From Pseudomonas jinjuensis (GTDB lineage: Bacteria; Pseudomonadota; Gammaproteobacteria; Pseudomonadales; Pseudomonadaceae), in assembly GCF_900103845.1 (NCBI RefSeq), contig NZ_FNIJ01000021.1, positions 49,368-104,216 of the forward strand: DNA of 54,849 bases, in the 5' to 3' direction. Both the position numbers and the translations under genes were made by a program. The notes below the pieces were generated by a model. It made no database searches and had not been told where the DNA came from. It worked only from the letters and a program-made list of their open reading frames with translations. This document shows positions 7,627 to 24,823 of the stretch, piece after piece (within the stretch, counting starts at the first letter, position 1; each line of letters begins with the position of its first letter).

Positions 7627-10053
7627 TCAGAACAGATCGATGGGCGCGCCTTCGCCGGCCGGCATGCCGCCGCCCGGGGAGCTGCCGGGGGACAGTTCGC
7701 TCATGGTCGGCGGGGTGTCCTCGTTCTTGAACAGTTCGAAGTAGGCGCCGGGCGTGCCGGGGGGCGCGGCCCTGCCGGTATACGGATCGATGCGCAGGCT
7801 GACCATGCCCGGCGGCTCCGGCAGCAGGTGGGACGGCTTGTCCTTGAGCGCCGTACCCATGTAGCGCATCCAGATCGGCAGCGCGACGTTGCCGCCGTAC
7901 TCGCTGCGGCCGAGGCTTTCCGGCTGGTCGAAGCCGACCCAGACGGTGGTCATGTAGTCGGCGTTGTAGCCGGAGAACCAGGCGTCCTTGGATTCGTTGG
8001 TGGTGCCGGTCTTGCCGGCCAGGTCGTCACGCTTGAGCGCCAGGGCGCGGCGGCCGGTACCGCGCTTGATCACGTCCTGCAGCATGCTGGTCATGATGTA
8101 GGCGGTGCGTGCGTCGAGAATCCGCTCGGCGGTCGGCGGCTCGGCGCTGGGTTGGGTCTGTGTGTCTGCACTGGCAGGCGTGCTCACGACCACGGGTTGC
8201 TCATCCTGCTGGCGAGCCTGCTCGGCCTGGGGCACGCGCGCCGGGTTGGCCTGGTAGAGCAACTGGCCGTCGCGGCTTTCGATGCGCTCGATCACGTAGG
8301 GGGTGATCTTGTAGCCGCCGTTGGCGAAGGTGCTCCAGGCGCCGGCGATCTCCAGCGGGGTCAGGGTGGCGGTGCCGAGGGCCATGGACAGGTTCGGCGG
8401 CAGTTCCTGCAGTTCGAAGCCGAAACGGCTGATGTACTTGCGCGCGCGCTCGACGCCGAGGTCCTGCAGGACGCGGATCGAGACCATGTTGCGCGACTTG
8501 TACAGCGCCTCGCGCAGGGGGATCGGGCCGAGGAAGGTGTTGGTGTCGTTCTTCGGCCGCCAGACCTTGTCCAGGTACTCGTCGTAGAAGACTACCGGCG
8601 CGTCGTTGACCAGGGTCGCGGCGGTGAAGCCATTGTCCAGCGCGGCGGCGTAGATGAAGGGCTTGAAGCTGGAACCCGGCTGGCGCTTGGCCTGGGTGGC
8701 GCGGTTGTAGTTGCTCTGTTCGAAGGAGAAGCCGCCGACCAGCGCCCTGATCGAGCCGTCGTGCGGGTCCAGGGAAACCAGCGCGCTCTGCGCCGCCGGC
8801 ACCTGGCTGAGGCGCAGCGAACCGTCGTCCTTGCGCTGCACGCGAATCACGTCGCCGGGCTGGGCGACGTCGCCGGGCTGGCGCGGCAGCGGGCCCATGC
8901 TGTTGTTGCCGAGGTAGGGGCGGGCCCATTTCATGTTGTCCCAGGCGATGGTTTCCTCGTGGCCATCGCGCAGCATCACCATGATTCCGCTCTTCTCGAC
9001 CTGGGTGACGATGGCCGGCTCCAGCCCGCCCACCGTGCGCTGCTGGGCGATGGCCTGGCGCCAGGCGTCGCGGGTCTGGCCCGGCAGGCGGGTTTCCGGG
9101 CCGCGGTAGCCGTGGCGCTGGTCGTATTCCTGCAGGCCGGTGTGCAGGGCGTCGTTGGCCGCTTCCTGGAGATCGCTGCGAACCGTGGTGTAGACCCGGT
9201 AGCCTTCGGTATAGGCGTCGCTGCCGTAGCGTCCGACCATTTCCGCACGGGCCATCTCGGCGATGTACGGGGCGATCAGCTCGGGAGTCTGCACGTGGTA
9301 GGAGGCGGCGATGGGCTCGTTGACGGCGGCCTCGTACCGGGCCTGGTCGATGAAGCCGAGCTTGAGCATGCGCTCGAGGATCCAGTTGCGCCGCTCCAGG
9401 CTGCGCGCCGGGTTGGCCAGCGGGTTGTAGCGCGACGGCGCCTTCGGCAGGCCGGCGATCATCGCCATCTGCGCCAGGCTGAGTTCCTTGATGGTCTTGC
9501 CGTAGTAGACCTGCGCGGCCGCTTCCACGCCGTAGGCGCGGTTGCCGAGATAGATCTTGTTCACGTACAGCTCGAGGATCTCGTCCTTGGTCAGCTCCCG
9601 CTCGATCTGCAGCGCCAGCAATATCTCGTTGATCTTGCGCGAGAAGCTACGCTCGTTGGTGAGGAAGTAGTTCTTCGCCACCTGCATGGTGATGGTGCTG
9701 CCGCCGGTCTGGATATGCCCGGTCTTCAATAATTGCGCGGCAGCACGCATCAGGCTCTTGACGTCCACGCCATAATGGTTCGCGAAGTTGTCGTCCTCAG
9801 CCGACAGCAGGGCATGGATGAAGTCCTGGGGGATGTCGCTGAAACGGATCGGCGTCCGACGCATCTCGCCAAATTCTGCTATCAGTTTGTCATCACCGCT
9901 GTAGACGCGCAGGGGCATCTGCAGGCGCACGTTGCGCAGCGCCTCGACCGAGGGCAGGTTGGGGCTGAGATACAGGTAGGCGCCGCTGAAACTGAGCAGC
10001 AGGCCACAGAAGATGGTGACGCAGGTCCACCACAGAAACTTCAGCAAACGCAT
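7627..10053 (-). CDS. ponA: Penicillin-binding protein 1A (class A, bifunctional)
   Basis: Polymerises lipid II glycan strands and cross-links peptides in the periplasm. The 808-residue protein has an N-terminal membrane anchor (residues 9-30), a glycosyltransferase domain with catalytic Glu86 in AEDDNF and the following GGSTITMQVAKNYFL, an OB-like insert, and a transpeptidase domain with the SxxK serine Ser461 (PGSSFKPF), an SxN-type motif (SRNMVSIR) and KTGT at residue 681. A Gln/Pro/Thr-rich linker near residues 620-650 and a Pro/Gly-rich tail follow the usual Pseudomonas pattern. It is divergent from pilM, the conserved gammaproteobacterial arrangement, and the 185-bp gap must hold both promoters. 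Confidence 0.96.
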   Translation of the reverse strand: MRLLKFLWWTCVTIFCGLLLSFSGAYLYLSPNLPSVEALRNVRLQMPLRVYSGDDKLIAEFGEMRRTPIRFSDIPQDFIHALLSAEDDNFANHYGVDVKSLMRAAAQLLKTGHIQTGGSTITMQVAKNYFLTNERSFSRKINEILLALQIERELTKDEILELYVNKIYLGNRAYGVEAAAQVYYGKTIKELSLAQMAMIAGLPKAPSRYNPLANPARSLERRNWILERMLKLGFIDQARYEAAVNEPIAASYHVQTPELIAPYIAEMARAEMVGRYGSDAYTEGYRVYTTVRSDLQEAANDALHTGLQEYDQRHGYRGPETRLPGQTRDAWRQAIAQQRTVGGLEPAIVTQVEKSGIMVMLRDGHEETIAWDNMKWARPYLGNNSMGPLPRQPGDVAQPGDVIRVQRKDDGSLRLSQVPAAQSALVSLDPHDGSIRALVGGFSFEQSNYNRATQAKRQPGSSFKPFIYAAALDNGFTAATLVNDAPVVFYDEYLDKVWRPKNDTNTFLGPIPLREALYKSRNMVSIRVLQDLGVERARKYISRFGFELQELPPNLSMALGTATLTPLEIAGAWSTFANGGYKITPYVIERIESRDGQLLYQANPARVPQAEQARQQDEQPVVVSTPASADTQTQPSAEPPTAERILDARTAYIMTSMLQDVIKRGTGRRALALKRDDLAGKTGTTNESKDAWFSGYNADYMTTVWVGFDQPESLGRSEYGGNVALPIWMRYMGTALKDKPSHLLPEPPGMVSLRIDPYTGRAAPPGTPGAYFELFKNEDTPPTMSELSPGSSPGGGMPAGEGAPIDLF

Positions 10054-10157
10054 GGAATGATTTGGATTTCCAGGGAAAAGAAAGAGTTAGATGAACGGCG
10101 TGGCGACAAGGGGGAATGCTGGTCACATTATAAGCAGTTTTTGCGGTGGCTAGCCAT

Positions 10158-10186
10158 TTGCGTGCCTGTCAAGTGTGGTATCTAAT
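10158..10186 (+). promoter_or_regulatory. Candidate sigma-70 promoter for pilM
   Basis: TTGCGT at 10158-10163, a 17-base spacer, and TCTAAT at 10181-10186, about 50 bases before the pilM start. Both hexamers are plausible but imperfect; spacing is optimal. Confidence 0.45.
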
Positions 10187-10211
10187 GTCAAAAAACATAA
10201 ATCGTCCGTAA

Positions 10212-11302
<1,091 letters not shown>

Positions 11303-11303
<1 letters not shown>

Positions 11304-11896
11304 TGGCAAGGATCAACCTGCTTCCATGGCGCGAGCAGCTGCGCGAGGAGCGCAAGCAGCGCTTCCTGGTGACGCTGGGCGGCGTCCTGCTGGTTTCGGT
11401 CGGCCTGGTGTTCCTCGGCGACCAGTATTTCGACGCGGCGATCGAGAACCAGACCGCCCGCAATGACTTCCTGCGCAAGGAAATCTCCGTGCTCGATGCG
11501 CGCATCAAGGAGATCAGCGAGCTGAAGACCCGCCGCCAGCAACTGCTGGAACGGATGAAGATCATCCAGGACCTGCAGGGCAACCGGCCGATCATCGCCC
11601 GGGTGTTCGACCAGCTGGTGCGCACGCTGCCGGATGGCGTGTACTTCACCAACCTGAAGATGAGCGGCAAGTCCATCTCCATCTCCGGCGCCGCGGAATC
11701 CAACAACCGCGTCTCCAACCTGATGCGCAACCTGGATGCCTCGGAATGGCTGACCGCGCCGAACCTCACCGAGGTCAAGGCGGTGACCCAGGGCGCGCTG
11801 GACCAGGCCAACGTGTTCCAGCTGACCGTTCAGCAGACCCAGCCGAACGACCCGGAGCAGGACAAGAACCTCAATGCGCAAGGAGCCAAGAAATGA
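11303..11896 (+). CDS. pilN: Type IV pilus assembly protein PilN
   Basis: A 197-residue bitopic inner-membrane protein. The first residues ARINLLPWREQLREERKQ contain the conserved INLLPWR motif that docks into PilM; one membrane segment (about residues 22-43) is followed by a coiled-coil stretch (about 45-95) and a periplasmic ferredoxin-like domain that pairs with PilO. The end is hydrophilic and variable. Its stop overlaps the pilO start (ATGA). Confidence 0.97.
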
Positions 11897-12540
11897 GCCT
11901 GGCCAGTTCCTTGGAAAGCCTGCGCAAGATCGACATCAACGATCTCGACCTGAACAACCTCGGCTCATGGCCGGTGGCGGTGAAGGTGATTGCCTGTGTC
12001 CTGCTGATGGCGGTGGTGCTGGCGCTTGGATACAACTTCCACCTGAGCGACATGCAGGGCGAACTGGACCGCAAGCGCAGCGAGGAAGCCAGCCTCAAGC
12101 AGCAGTTCTCCACCAAGGCCTTCCAGGCCGCCAGCCTGGAAGCCTACAAGGCGCAGATGAAGGAAATGGAAGAGTCCTTCGGCGCCCTGCTGCGGCAGCT
12201 TCCCAGCGATACCGAAGTGCCCGGCCTGCTCGAGGACATCACCCGCACCGGCCTCGGCAGCGGGCTCGAGTTCGAGGAGATCAAGCTGCTGCCGGAAGTC
12301 ACCCAGCAGTTCTATATCGAACTGCCGATACAGATCAGCGTGGTCGGCGGCTATCACGATCTCGCCACCTTCGTCAGCGGCGTGTCCAGCCTGCCGCGGA
12401 TCGTCACCCTGCATGACTTCGAGATCAAGCCGGCCAGCCCGGACAGTACCTCCAAGCTGCGCATGAGCATCCTGGCCAAGACCTACCGCTACAACGACAA
12501 GGGCCTCACGGCCGGTGCCACGGGGGCGAAGAAGAAATGA
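11893..12540 (+). CDS. pilO: Type IV pilus assembly protein PilO
   Basis: A 215-residue bitopic inner-membrane protein forming heterodimers with PilN. Short cytoplasmic N terminus (MSLASSLESLRKIDINDLDLNNLGSWP), a membrane segment at about residues 30-50, a coiled coil at about 53-100 and a periplasmic core domain. ATG 11893 overlaps the pilN stop, and the upstream open frame from 11746 lies inside pilN, so it is discounted. The gene end overlaps pilP by four bases. Confidence 0.96.
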   Translation: MSLASSLESLRKIDINDLDLNNLGSWPVAVKVIACVLLMAVVLALGYNFHLSDMQGELDRKRSEEASLKQQFSTKAFQAASLEAYKAQMKEMEESFGALLRQLPSDTEVPGLLEDITRTGLGSGLEFEEIKLLPEVTQQFYIELPIQISVVGGYHDLATFVSGVSSLPRIVTLHDFEIKPASPDSTSKLRMSILAKTYRYNDKGLTAGATGAKKK

Positions 12541-13058
12541 AGGCTCGCCTGATCATCTGCAGTCTCGTGCTTCTCGGGTTGGGCGGTTGCGGAGCGGGCG
12601 GCGATTTCGCCGACCTGCAGGCCTTCATGGACGAGGTTCGCGCGCGTCCGAAGGGGGCCATCGAACCGCTGCCGAAATTCCAGCCCTACGAGGCCTTCAC
12701 CTACAGCGCATCGGCCATGCGCAGCCCGTTCCAGCCGCCGGTGAAGATCGACCTGGCGGTGAAGCAGAAGGGCACGAAAGTGGTCAAGCCCGACGAAGCG
12801 CGGGTCAAGCAGTTCCTCGAAGGCTTCAATATCGAAACCTTCGAGATGGTCGGAACCCTGGCCAACCAGCAGGGCGTGTTCGGGCTGGTGCGCGGTGCAG
12901 GAGGGGTGCACCGGGTGCGGGTCGGGGACTATCTCGGGCGCAACGATGGCAAGATCGTCGCCATCAACGAGGGCAAGATCGACGTCATCGAGATCGTTCC
13001 CGATGGCGAAGGCGGATGGCTCGAGCGCCCGCGCAGTCTGACCCTCAAGGAGCGTTAA
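12537..13058 (+). CDS. pilP: Type IV pilus lipoprotein PilP
   Basis: A 173-residue inner-membrane lipoprotein linking PilNO to the secretin PilQ. Signal peptide MKARLIICSLVLLGLGGCG with lipobox LGGC, an unstructured linker with SAMRSPFQPP near residue 60 (the conserved RSPF region that contacts PilNO), and a C-terminal beta-sandwich (about 95-170) with GTLANQQGVFGLVRG and HRVRVGDYLGRNDGKI, which binds the PilQ N0 domain. Confidence 0.96.
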   Translation: MKARLIICSLVLLGLGGCGAGGDFADLQAFMDEVRARPKGAIEPLPKFQPYEAFTYSASAMRSPFQPPVKIDLAVKQKGTKVVKPDEARVKQFLEGFNIETFEMVGTLANQQGVFGLVRGAGGVHRVRVGDYLGRNDGKIVAINEGKIDVIEIVPDGEGGWLERPRSLTLKER

Positions 13059-13112
13059 GAGAGCGGGATGGAAATGGATAAAAAACAGCAGTCTCCACGA
13101 CGGATTCAGACG

Positions 13113-15233
13113 ATGAACAGAACTCTTTCCCGCTTGAGCGTTTCGCTGCTGGCGACGCTGTTCGCCTCCACGGTATTGGCGGCCAACCTGCAGAATGTCG
13201 ATGTGGCGGCGCTTCCGGGAGACCGGGTCGAGCTCAAGCTGCGCTTCGACGAGCCGGTGACGGCGCCGCGCGGCTACACCATCGAGCAGCCCGCGCGCAT
13301 CGCCCTCGACCTGCCGGGCGTGCAGAACCGCCTGGGCAGCAAGAACCGCGAGCTGGGCGTCGGCAATGCGCGCAGCCTGACGGTCGTCGAGGCGAAGGAC
13401 CGTACCCGCCTGATCATCAACCTGACCTCGCTGGCCCCTTACACCACGCGGGTCGAAGGCAACAACCTGTTCATCGTGGTCGGCGGCTCGGCCGGCAGTG
13501 TCGCTGCTGCCGCTCCGGTCGCCGCGCCGGTCGCCCGGCCCGCGACCGCCAAGCCCTACATTCCAATGGGCAAGGCGATCCGCAACATCGATTTCCAGCG
13601 CGGCGACAAGGGTGAAGGCAATGTCGTGATCGATCTGTCCGATCCGGCCATCAGCCCCGACGTGCAGGAGCAGGGCGGCAAGATCCGCCTCGACTTCCCG
13701 CGCACCCAGCTGCCGGAGAACCTGCGGGTGCGGCTGGACGTCAAGGACTTCGCCACCCCGGTGCAGTTCGTCAACGCCTCCGCGGCGGGCGACCGGGCCA
13801 GCATCGTCATCGAGCCGACCGGCCTGTACGACTACCTCGTCTACCAGACCGACAACCGCATGACCGTGAGCATCAAGCCGCTGACCCAGGGCGATGCCGA
13901 GAAGCGCAAGCAGGACGCCTTCGCCTACACCGGCGAGAAACTCTCGCTGAACTTCCAGGACATCGACGTGCGTTCGGTGCTGCAGCTGATCGCCGACTTC
14001 ACCGACCTCAACCTGGTGGCGAGCGACACGGTGCAGGGCAACATCACCCTGCGCCTGCAGAACGTGCCCTGGGACCAGGCGCTGGACCTGGTGCTGAAGA
14101 CCAAGGGCCTGGACAAGCGCAAGGTCGGCAACGTGCTGCTGGTGGCGCCGGCCGACGAGATCGCCGCGCGCGAGCGCCAGGAGCTGGAGGCGCAGAAGCA
14201 GATTTCCGAACTGGCCCCGCTGCGCCGCGAGCTGATCCAGGTGAACTATGCCAAGGCCAGCGATATCGCCCGGCTGTTCCAGTCGGTGACCGGCTCGGCC
14301 GACCCGGCCGGCGGCAAGGGCGACGAGCGCGGCTCGATCACCGTCGATGACCGCACCAACAGCATCATCGCCTACCAGACCCAGGATCGCCTGGACGAGC
14401 TGCGGCGCATCGTTGCCCAGCTGGACATCCCGGTGCGCCAGGTGATGATCGAGGCGCGCATCGTCGAAGCCAACGTCGACTACAGCAAGAGCCTGGGCGT
14501 GCGCTGGGGCGGTGCGGCCACCTTCGGCAACTTCGCGGCATTCGGCAAGGACGGCAACATCGGCGTGGGCGGCGACAACGCGCCCAACTGCGGCCCGTTC
14601 GTCGGCGGCTGTACCCTGCCCACCGTGGCGAACGTTCCGCGACCGTCGGTCGATCTCGGCGTGACCAACAGCACCTCGGGCCTCGGCATCGGCTACGTGA
14701 CCAACAACGTCCTGCTCGACCTGCAGCTGTCCGCCATGGAGAAGGGCGGCAACGGCGAGGTGGTCTCGCAGCCGAAGGTGGTCACCTCGGACAAGGAAAC
14801 CGCGAAGATCCTCAAGGGCTCGGAGATTCCCTACCAGGAAGCCAGCTCCAGCGGCGCCACCTCGGTGTCGTTCAAGGAGGCGGCGCTGTCCCTGGAAGTG
14901 ACCCCGCAGATCACCCCGGACAACCGCATCATCATGGAAGTGAAGGTCAACAAGGACGCCCCGGACTTCGCCAACCAGCTGAACGGCGTGCCGCCGATCA
15001 ACAAGAACGAGGTGAACGCCAAGGTGCTGGTCAACGACGGCGAGACCATCGTCATCGGCGGGGTGTTCTCCAACACCCAGAACAAGGCGGTGGACAAGGT
15101 GCCGTTCCTCGGCGACCTGCCGTTCCTCGGACGTCTGTTCCGGCGCGACACGGTAACCGACAGCAAGGCTGAACTGCTGGTTTTCCTTACCCCGCGGATC
15201 ATGAATAATCAGGCCATTGCAATCGGCCGTTGA
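13113..15233 (+). CDS. pilQ: Type IV pilus secretin PilQ
   Basis: Outer-membrane secretin through which the pilus fibre exits. Domains in order: signal peptide (about residues 1-24), two AMIN peptidoglycan-binding domains (about 27-125 and 150-260), an N0/STN domain ([26 protein letters not shown], about 290-345), an N1 domain, and the C-terminal secretin domain (about 450-700) with [16 protein letters not shown] and the late [16 protein letters not shown]. Start choice is uncertain: ATG 13113 gives a clean signal peptide and the usual length (706 residues), whereas ATG 13068 has a better purine-rich ribosome site and would add 15 basic residues. The stop overlaps the aroK ATG. Confidence 0.96.
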   Translation: MNRTLSRLSVSLLATLFASTVLAANLQNVDVAALPGDRVELKLRFDEPVTAPRGYTIEQPARIALDLPGVQNRLGSKNRELGVGNARSLTVVEAKDRTRLIINLTSLAPYTTRVEGNNLFIVVGGSAGSVAAAAPVAAPVARPATAKPYIPMGKAIRNIDFQRGDKGEGNVVIDLSDPAISPDVQEQGGKIRLDFPRTQLPENLRVRLDVKDFATPVQFVNASAAGDRASIVIEPTGLYDYLVYQTDNRMTVSIKPLTQGDAEKRKQDAFAYTGEKLSLNFQDIDVRSVLQLIADFTDLNLVASDTVQGNITLRLQNVPWDQALDLVLKTKGLDKRKVGNVLLVAPADEIAARERQELEAQKQISELAPLRRELIQVNYAKASDIARLFQSVTGSADPAGGKGDERGSITVDDRTNSIIAYQTQDRLDELRRIVAQLDIPVRQVMIEARIVEANVDYSKSLGVRWGGAATFGNFAAFGKDGNIGVGGDNAPNCGPFVGGCTLPTVANVPRPSVDLGVTNSTSGLGIGYVTNNVLLDLQLSAMEKGGNGEVVSQPKVVTSDKETAKILKGSEIPYQEASSSGATSVSFKEAALSLEVTPQITPDNRIIMEVKVNKDAPDFANQLNGVPPINKNEVNAKVLVNDGETIVIGGVFSNTQNKAVDKVPFLGDLPFLGRLFRRDTVTDSKAELLVFLTPRIMNNQAIAIGR

Positions 15234-15760
15234 TGAATTCCGTGTCCAATTTGATTCTGGTAGGCCCGATGGGTGCAGGGAAAAGCACCATCGGGCGTCT
15301 TCTTGCCAAAGAGCTTCACCTGGTTTTCAAGGATTCCGACAAAGAGATCGAACAGCGCTGCGGGGCCAACATTCCCTGGATCTTCGATGTCGAGGGGGAG
15401 AGCGGATTCCGCGAGCGCGAACAGGCCATGATCGCCGAACTCTGTTCGGCGTCCGGTGCGGTGATCGCCACCGGTGGCGGCGCCGTTCTTCGTGAGGCGA
15501 ACCGCGCCGCGCTGAAGGCCGGCGGGCAGGTGATCTATCTGCATGCCTCGGTCGACCAGCAGATATCCAGGACTGCCCGGGACAAGGGCCGGCCGCTGCT
15601 GCAGAAGCCGAATCCGGGGCAGGTGCTGCGCGATCTGATGGAAATCCGCGATCCGCTCTACCGGGAAATCGCCGATGTCGTGGTGGAGACCGACGAGCGC
15701 CCGCCGCGGCTGGTCGTGCAGGAAATTCTGGATCGCTTGCGCAGGCTGGAGCGCCGTTAA
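15233..15760 (+). CDS. aroK: Shikimate kinase
   Basis: Phosphorylates shikimate to shikimate 3-phosphate in aromatic amino acid synthesis. The 175-residue P-loop kinase shows GPMGAGKST at residues 10-18, the shikimate-binding FKDSDKEIE (Asp) and FREREQAMI (Arg) motifs, GGGAVL, and the lid [11 protein letters not shown] 15233 overlaps the pilQ stop codon (TGATG), so translation is coupled to the pilus operon. Confidence 0.96.
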   Translation: MNSVSNLILVGPMGAGKSTIGRLLAKELHLVFKDSDKEIEQRCGANIPWIFDVEGESGFREREQAMIAELCSASGAVIATGGGAVLREANRAALKAGGQVIYLHASVDQQISRTARDKGRPLLQKPNPGQVLRDLMEIRDPLYREIADVVVETDERPPRLVVQEILDRLRRLERR

Positions 15761-15811
15761 AGGCCGCTCCGATCTGCGTTATGCTATCCCCCTTTCTTGC
15801 CTGGGGGTTTC

Positions 15812-16918
15812 ATGCGCACACTCAACGTCGATCTTGGTGACCGCAGCTATCCGATCTACATCGGCGAAGGGCTGCTGGACGATCCTCGCTTCTTCGCGCC
15901 GCACATCCATGGCCGGCAGGTGGCGATCGTCACCAACGAGACGGTCGCGCCGCTCTATCTCGAACGCCTGCAGAAAACCCTTGCCGGTTATGCCGTGACC
16001 AGCGTCGTCCTGCCCGACGGGGAGGCGTTCAAGAACTGGGAAACCCTGCAGCTGATCTTCGACGAGCTGCTAAAGGCGCGGCATGACCGCAAGACCACCC
16101 TGATCGCCCTGGGTGGCGGGGTGATCGGCGACATGACCGGCTTCGCCGCCGCCTGCTACCAGCGCGGGGTCGATTTCATCCAGGTGCCGACCACGCTGCT
16201 GTCCCAGGTGGATTCCTCGGTGGGGGGCAAGACCGGGATCAACCATCCGCTGGGCAAGAACATGGTCGGTGCCTTCTACCAGCCGCAGGCGGTGGTGATC
16301 GATACCGCGTCCCTGCGCACCCTGCCGGCGCGCGAGCTGTCGGCCGGCCTGGCGGAAGTCATCAAGTACGGATTCATCTGCGACGAGCCGTTCCTGACCT
16401 GGCTCGAAGCGCACGTCGAGGACCTGCTGGCGCTCGAGCCGGCGGCCCTGACCGAAGCCATCGAGCGCTCCTGCGCAGCGAAGGCGCGGGTGGTCGGTGC
16501 CGACGAGCGCGAGTCCGGCGTGCGCGCGACGCTCAATCTCGGCCACACCTTCGGCCATGCCATCGAGACCCACATGGGCTATGGCGCCTGGCTGCATGGC
16601 GAGGCGGTGGGCACGGGAACCGTGATGGCACTCGAGATGTCACACCGGCTGGGCTGGCTGACTGCCGCCGAGCGCGACCGCGGCGTGCGGCTGCTGCGCC
16701 GTGCCGGCCTGCCGATCGTGCCGCCGCAGGAGATGACCGCGGAGCATTTCCTCGAACACATGGCGGTCGACAAGAAGGTGCTCGACGGGCGTTTGCGTCT
16801 GGTACTGCTTCAAGGGCTGGGGGCTGCGGTGGTCACCGCCGATTTCCCTCGTGAGGTTTTGCAAGAAACGCTGCGTGCCGATTTCCAGGCTCTGGCCGAT
16901 CTGTCAGGAGAACGTTGA
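15812..16918 (+). CDS. aroB: 3-dehydroquinate synthase
   Basis: Converts DAHP to 3-dehydroquinate using NAD and a divalent metal. The 368-residue protein has the NAD-binding [14 protein letters not shown], the phosphate/NAD region [19 protein letters not shown], and the zinc-ligand helix [11 protein letters not shown] followed by HGEAV. ATG 15812 has GGGGG five bases upstream and gives the family length; TTG 15797 is less likely. It is 51 bases after aroK in the same orientation. Confidence 0.96.
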   Translation: MRTLNVDLGDRSYPIYIGEGLLDDPRFFAPHIHGRQVAIVTNETVAPLYLERLQKTLAGYAVTSVVLPDGEAFKNWETLQLIFDELLKARHDRKTTLIALGGGVIGDMTGFAAACYQRGVDFIQVPTTLLSQVDSSVGGKTGINHPLGKNMVGAFYQPQAVVIDTASLRTLPARELSAGLAEVIKYGFICDEPFLTWLEAHVEDLLALEPAALTEAIERSCAAKARVVGADERESGVRATLNLGHTFGHAIETHMGYGAWLHGEAVGTGTVMALEMSHRLGWLTAAERDRGVRLLRRAGLPIVPPQEMTAEHFLEHMAVDKKVLDGRLRLVLLQGLGAAVVTADFPREVLQETLRADFQALADLSGER

Positions 16919-16924
16919 GGTCCT

Positions 16925-18532
16925 ATGTCCAGTTTGCATGCCGACGAGGCCTTCCTGGCCCACTACCAGTTCAGCCACGATCCCTTCGCGCCACGGGTTC
17001 CCGGCTTCAAATTCTTCCCGGCGCAGCGCAAGCCGGTGCTGGGGCAACTGCATCACCTGGCGCGCTACAGCCACCTGCTGCTGGCGGTGACCGGTCCGCT
17101 GGGCAGCGGCAAGACCCTGCTGCGCCAGGCCCTGGTCGCCAGCACCAACAAGGAAGTGGTCTCCAGCGTGGTGATTTCCGGCCGCTCGGCGGCTGACGAG
17201 GCGACCCTGCTGCGCCAGCTGGCGCAGGGGCTGGGCATCACCCAGACCAGCGTCGACGCGATCCTGACCAAGGTGGCGCAACTGGCGATCACCGGGCATG
17301 ACGTCTACCTGCTGGTGGACGATGCCGAGCAGCTGCGCGAGGGTGCGGTCGAGGTGCTGCTGCGGCTGGCGGCCGGCAACAGCGAGGCGCGCCTGCACGT
17401 TTTCCTGTTCGGCGAGGCCGAGCTGCTGGAGCAGCTCGAGGCGTTGTCCGAGGGCGAGGAGCGCTTCCATGCCATCGAATTGCAGCCCTACAGCGAGGAG
17501 GAGACCCGCGAGTATCTGGTCCAGCGTCTGGAGGGTGCCGGGCAGGGTGGCGAGCTGATTTCGCCTGAGCTGCTGGCCGACATCCACGAGCAGTCCGGCG
17601 GCTGGCCGGGGGCGATCAACCAGGTGGCCCGCGATGCGCTGATCGAGGCGATGCTGGCCGAGCGCGGCAAGGCGCGCAAGCCGGCGGCTGCGGCTGGCTT
17701 CCAGTTGCCGAAGAAGCATCTGCTGGTGCTGGCGGTGGTGGCCGTCGGCGTGGTCGCTGCGTGGTTCATGCAGGGGCATGGTGGCAAGCCGGAGGCGACC
17801 GCTCCCGCGACGGCGCAGGCCCCGGCCGATGGACAGGCGCCGGCAGTGGAATTCGCCGGCTCCAACCAGCCGCTGCCATTGCCGCTGGTGGGCGAATCGC
17901 AGCCGGTGATCCGCGAGCCGATGGCCCAGGCCGGCGGCCAGGAAGATCCGGACGAAGGTGCGCTGCCCTCGGCCATGGTTCCGCCGACCGTGACTACCAG
18001 TGCTCCGCCGGTCACGCCGTTGGCGAACAGCGGCCCGGCGCCGCTGCATCCGGTTCCGCCGGCGCCGACCAGTGCGGCCGCTCCGGCTCCTGCGCCTGTG
18101 GAACCCAGCGCACCGGCGGCGCCGGCCAAGCCTGCCGTCGTCCAGGCCGCTCCGGCCAGGCCGGTAGCCAAGCCTGCGGCGCCTGCTCCTTCCGCCAAGC
18201 CCGCGGCTGCCAAGCCGGCTGCCGCTGCGGCTGGTGGTGGCGGTGAGGCCGGCTGGTATCGTGCGCAGGCCGGCGCGCGCTACGCCGTACAGGTGCTCGG
18301 CACCGGTTCCGAGGCCAGCGCCCAGGCCTTCGTCCGTCAGCAGGGCAGCGGCTACCGCTACTTCCGCAAGAGCCTGCAGGGCAAGCCGTTCTACGTGGTG
18401 ACCTATGGCAGCTTCGCCGATCGCGCCGCGGCGCAGGCGGCGATCAAGAGCCTTCCGGCCAGGATTCAGGCCTCCAAGCCCTGGCCGCGGACCTTCGCTA
18501 GCATCCAGCAGGAGATCGCCAGCACCCGCTGA
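16925..18532 (+). CDS. damX: DamX-like AAA ATPase with C-terminal SPOR domain
   Basis: A 535-residue membrane protein linked to cell division. N-terminal ExeA/GspA-type AAA ATPase (about residues 15-260) with Walker A GPLGSGKT near residue 57 and a Walker B-like VYLLVDDAEQL; one membrane segment (about 262-282, HLLVLAVVAVGVVAAWF); a 150-residue Ala/Pro-rich periplasmic linker; and a C-terminal SPOR domain (about 450-530, RYAVQVLGTGSEASAQAFV) that binds denuded septal glycan. E. coli DamX sits between aroB and dam in the same way. It begins six bases after aroB and ends at a strong terminator. Confidence 0.88.
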   Translation: MSSLHADEAFLAHYQFSHDPFAPRVPGFKFFPAQRKPVLGQLHHLARYSHLLLAVTGPLGSGKTLLRQALVASTNKEVVSSVVISGRSAADEATLLRQLAQGLGITQTSVDAILTKVAQLAITGHDVYLLVDDAEQLREGAVEVLLRLAAGNSEARLHVFLFGEAELLEQLEALSEGEERFHAIELQPYSEEETREYLVQRLEGAGQGGELISPELLADIHEQSGGWPGAINQVARDALIEAMLAERGKARKPAAAAGFQLPKKHLLVLAVVAVGVVAAWFMQGHGGKPEATAPATAQAPADGQAPAVEFAGSNQPLPLPLVGESQPVIREPMAQAGGQEDPDEGALPSAMVPPTVTTSAPPVTPLANSGPAPLHPVPPAPTSAAAPAPAPVEPSAPAAPAKPAVVQAAPARPVAKPAAPAPSAKPAAAKPAAAAAGGGGEAGWYRAQAGARYAVQVLGTGSEASAQAFVRQQGSGYRYFRKSLQGKPFYVVTYGSFADRAAAQAAIKSLPARIQASKPWPRTFASIQQEIASTR

Positions 18533-18550
18533 CGTTCCCTTCGCTGTGAC

Positions 18551-18587
18551 AAAACCCCGCAGTCGCTAACACGACTGCGGGGTTTTT
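18551..18587 (+). terminator. Strong Rho-independent terminator after damX
   Basis: AAAACCCCGCAGTCG pairs perfectly over 15 bp with CGACTGCGGGGTTTT around the loop CTAACA, and runs into a T tract. It closes the pilM-damX gene series, whose members are separated by at most 54 bases. Confidence 0.95.
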
Positions 18588-18632
18588 CATTTCATTCTTG
18601 CGACATCAATTTACAAGGGTTCGTCGCAAAAT

Positions 18633-18661
18633 TTGTGGTGGCGAAGTCACCTGTGTACAAT
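18633..18661 (+). promoter_or_regulatory. Predicted sigma-70 promoter of gltB
   Basis: TTGTGG at 18633-18638, 17-base spacer, TACAAT at 18656-18661. Transcription would begin near 18668, leaving a leader of about 85 bases that contains an inverted repeat (TTGCCTA ... TAGGCAA) ahead of the gltB ribosome site. Confidence 0.6.
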
Positions 18662-18752
18662 GGCCTCCCTTTGCCTATCGGAAACTCGCCGGATGAGCGG
18701 GTGTGTAGGCAATGCATATGAATTAAAAAAGTTTTGCCGGTGAGAGTTCCCT

Positions 18753-23198
<4,446 letters not shown>

Positions 23199-23219
23199 GC
23201 GCCTGAAGAAGTTTGATGA

Positions 23220-24647
<1,428 letters not shown>

Positions 24648-24657
24648 GCCTGGGTAT

Positions 24658-24725
24658 GTAGGAGCGAGCTTGCTCGCGAACCACTCCGCAGTGGGGCCAG
24701 GGTTCGCGAGCAAGCTCGCTCCTAC
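24658..24725. repeat. REP element downstream of gltD
   Basis: GTAGGAGCGAGCTTGCTCGCGAAC and its complement GTTCGCGAGCAAGCTCGCTCCTAC, 24 bases each, enclose a 20-base loop that itself contains a short palindrome. It is a complete Pseudomonas REP pair of the GAGC...GCTC subtype, different in core sequence from the element at 2164. Confidence 0.92.
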
Positions 24726-24748
24726 GAAAAGCAAATGCCGCTGATGAC

Positions 24749-24776
24749 AAAAGGCACGGCACCCGCCGTGCCTTTT
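24749..24776 (+). terminator. Terminator of gltBD
   Basis: AAAAGGCACGGC, loop ACCC, GCCGTGCCTTTT: a 12-bp perfect stem ending in T residues, 100 bases after gltD and 48 bases before hemE. The A run on its left side would let it work on the other strand too. Confidence 0.9.
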
Positions 24777-24823
24777 GCTTTGGGCTTTGCGAAAATGCCC
24801 GCACTTTTTTTCCGGATGCCACC

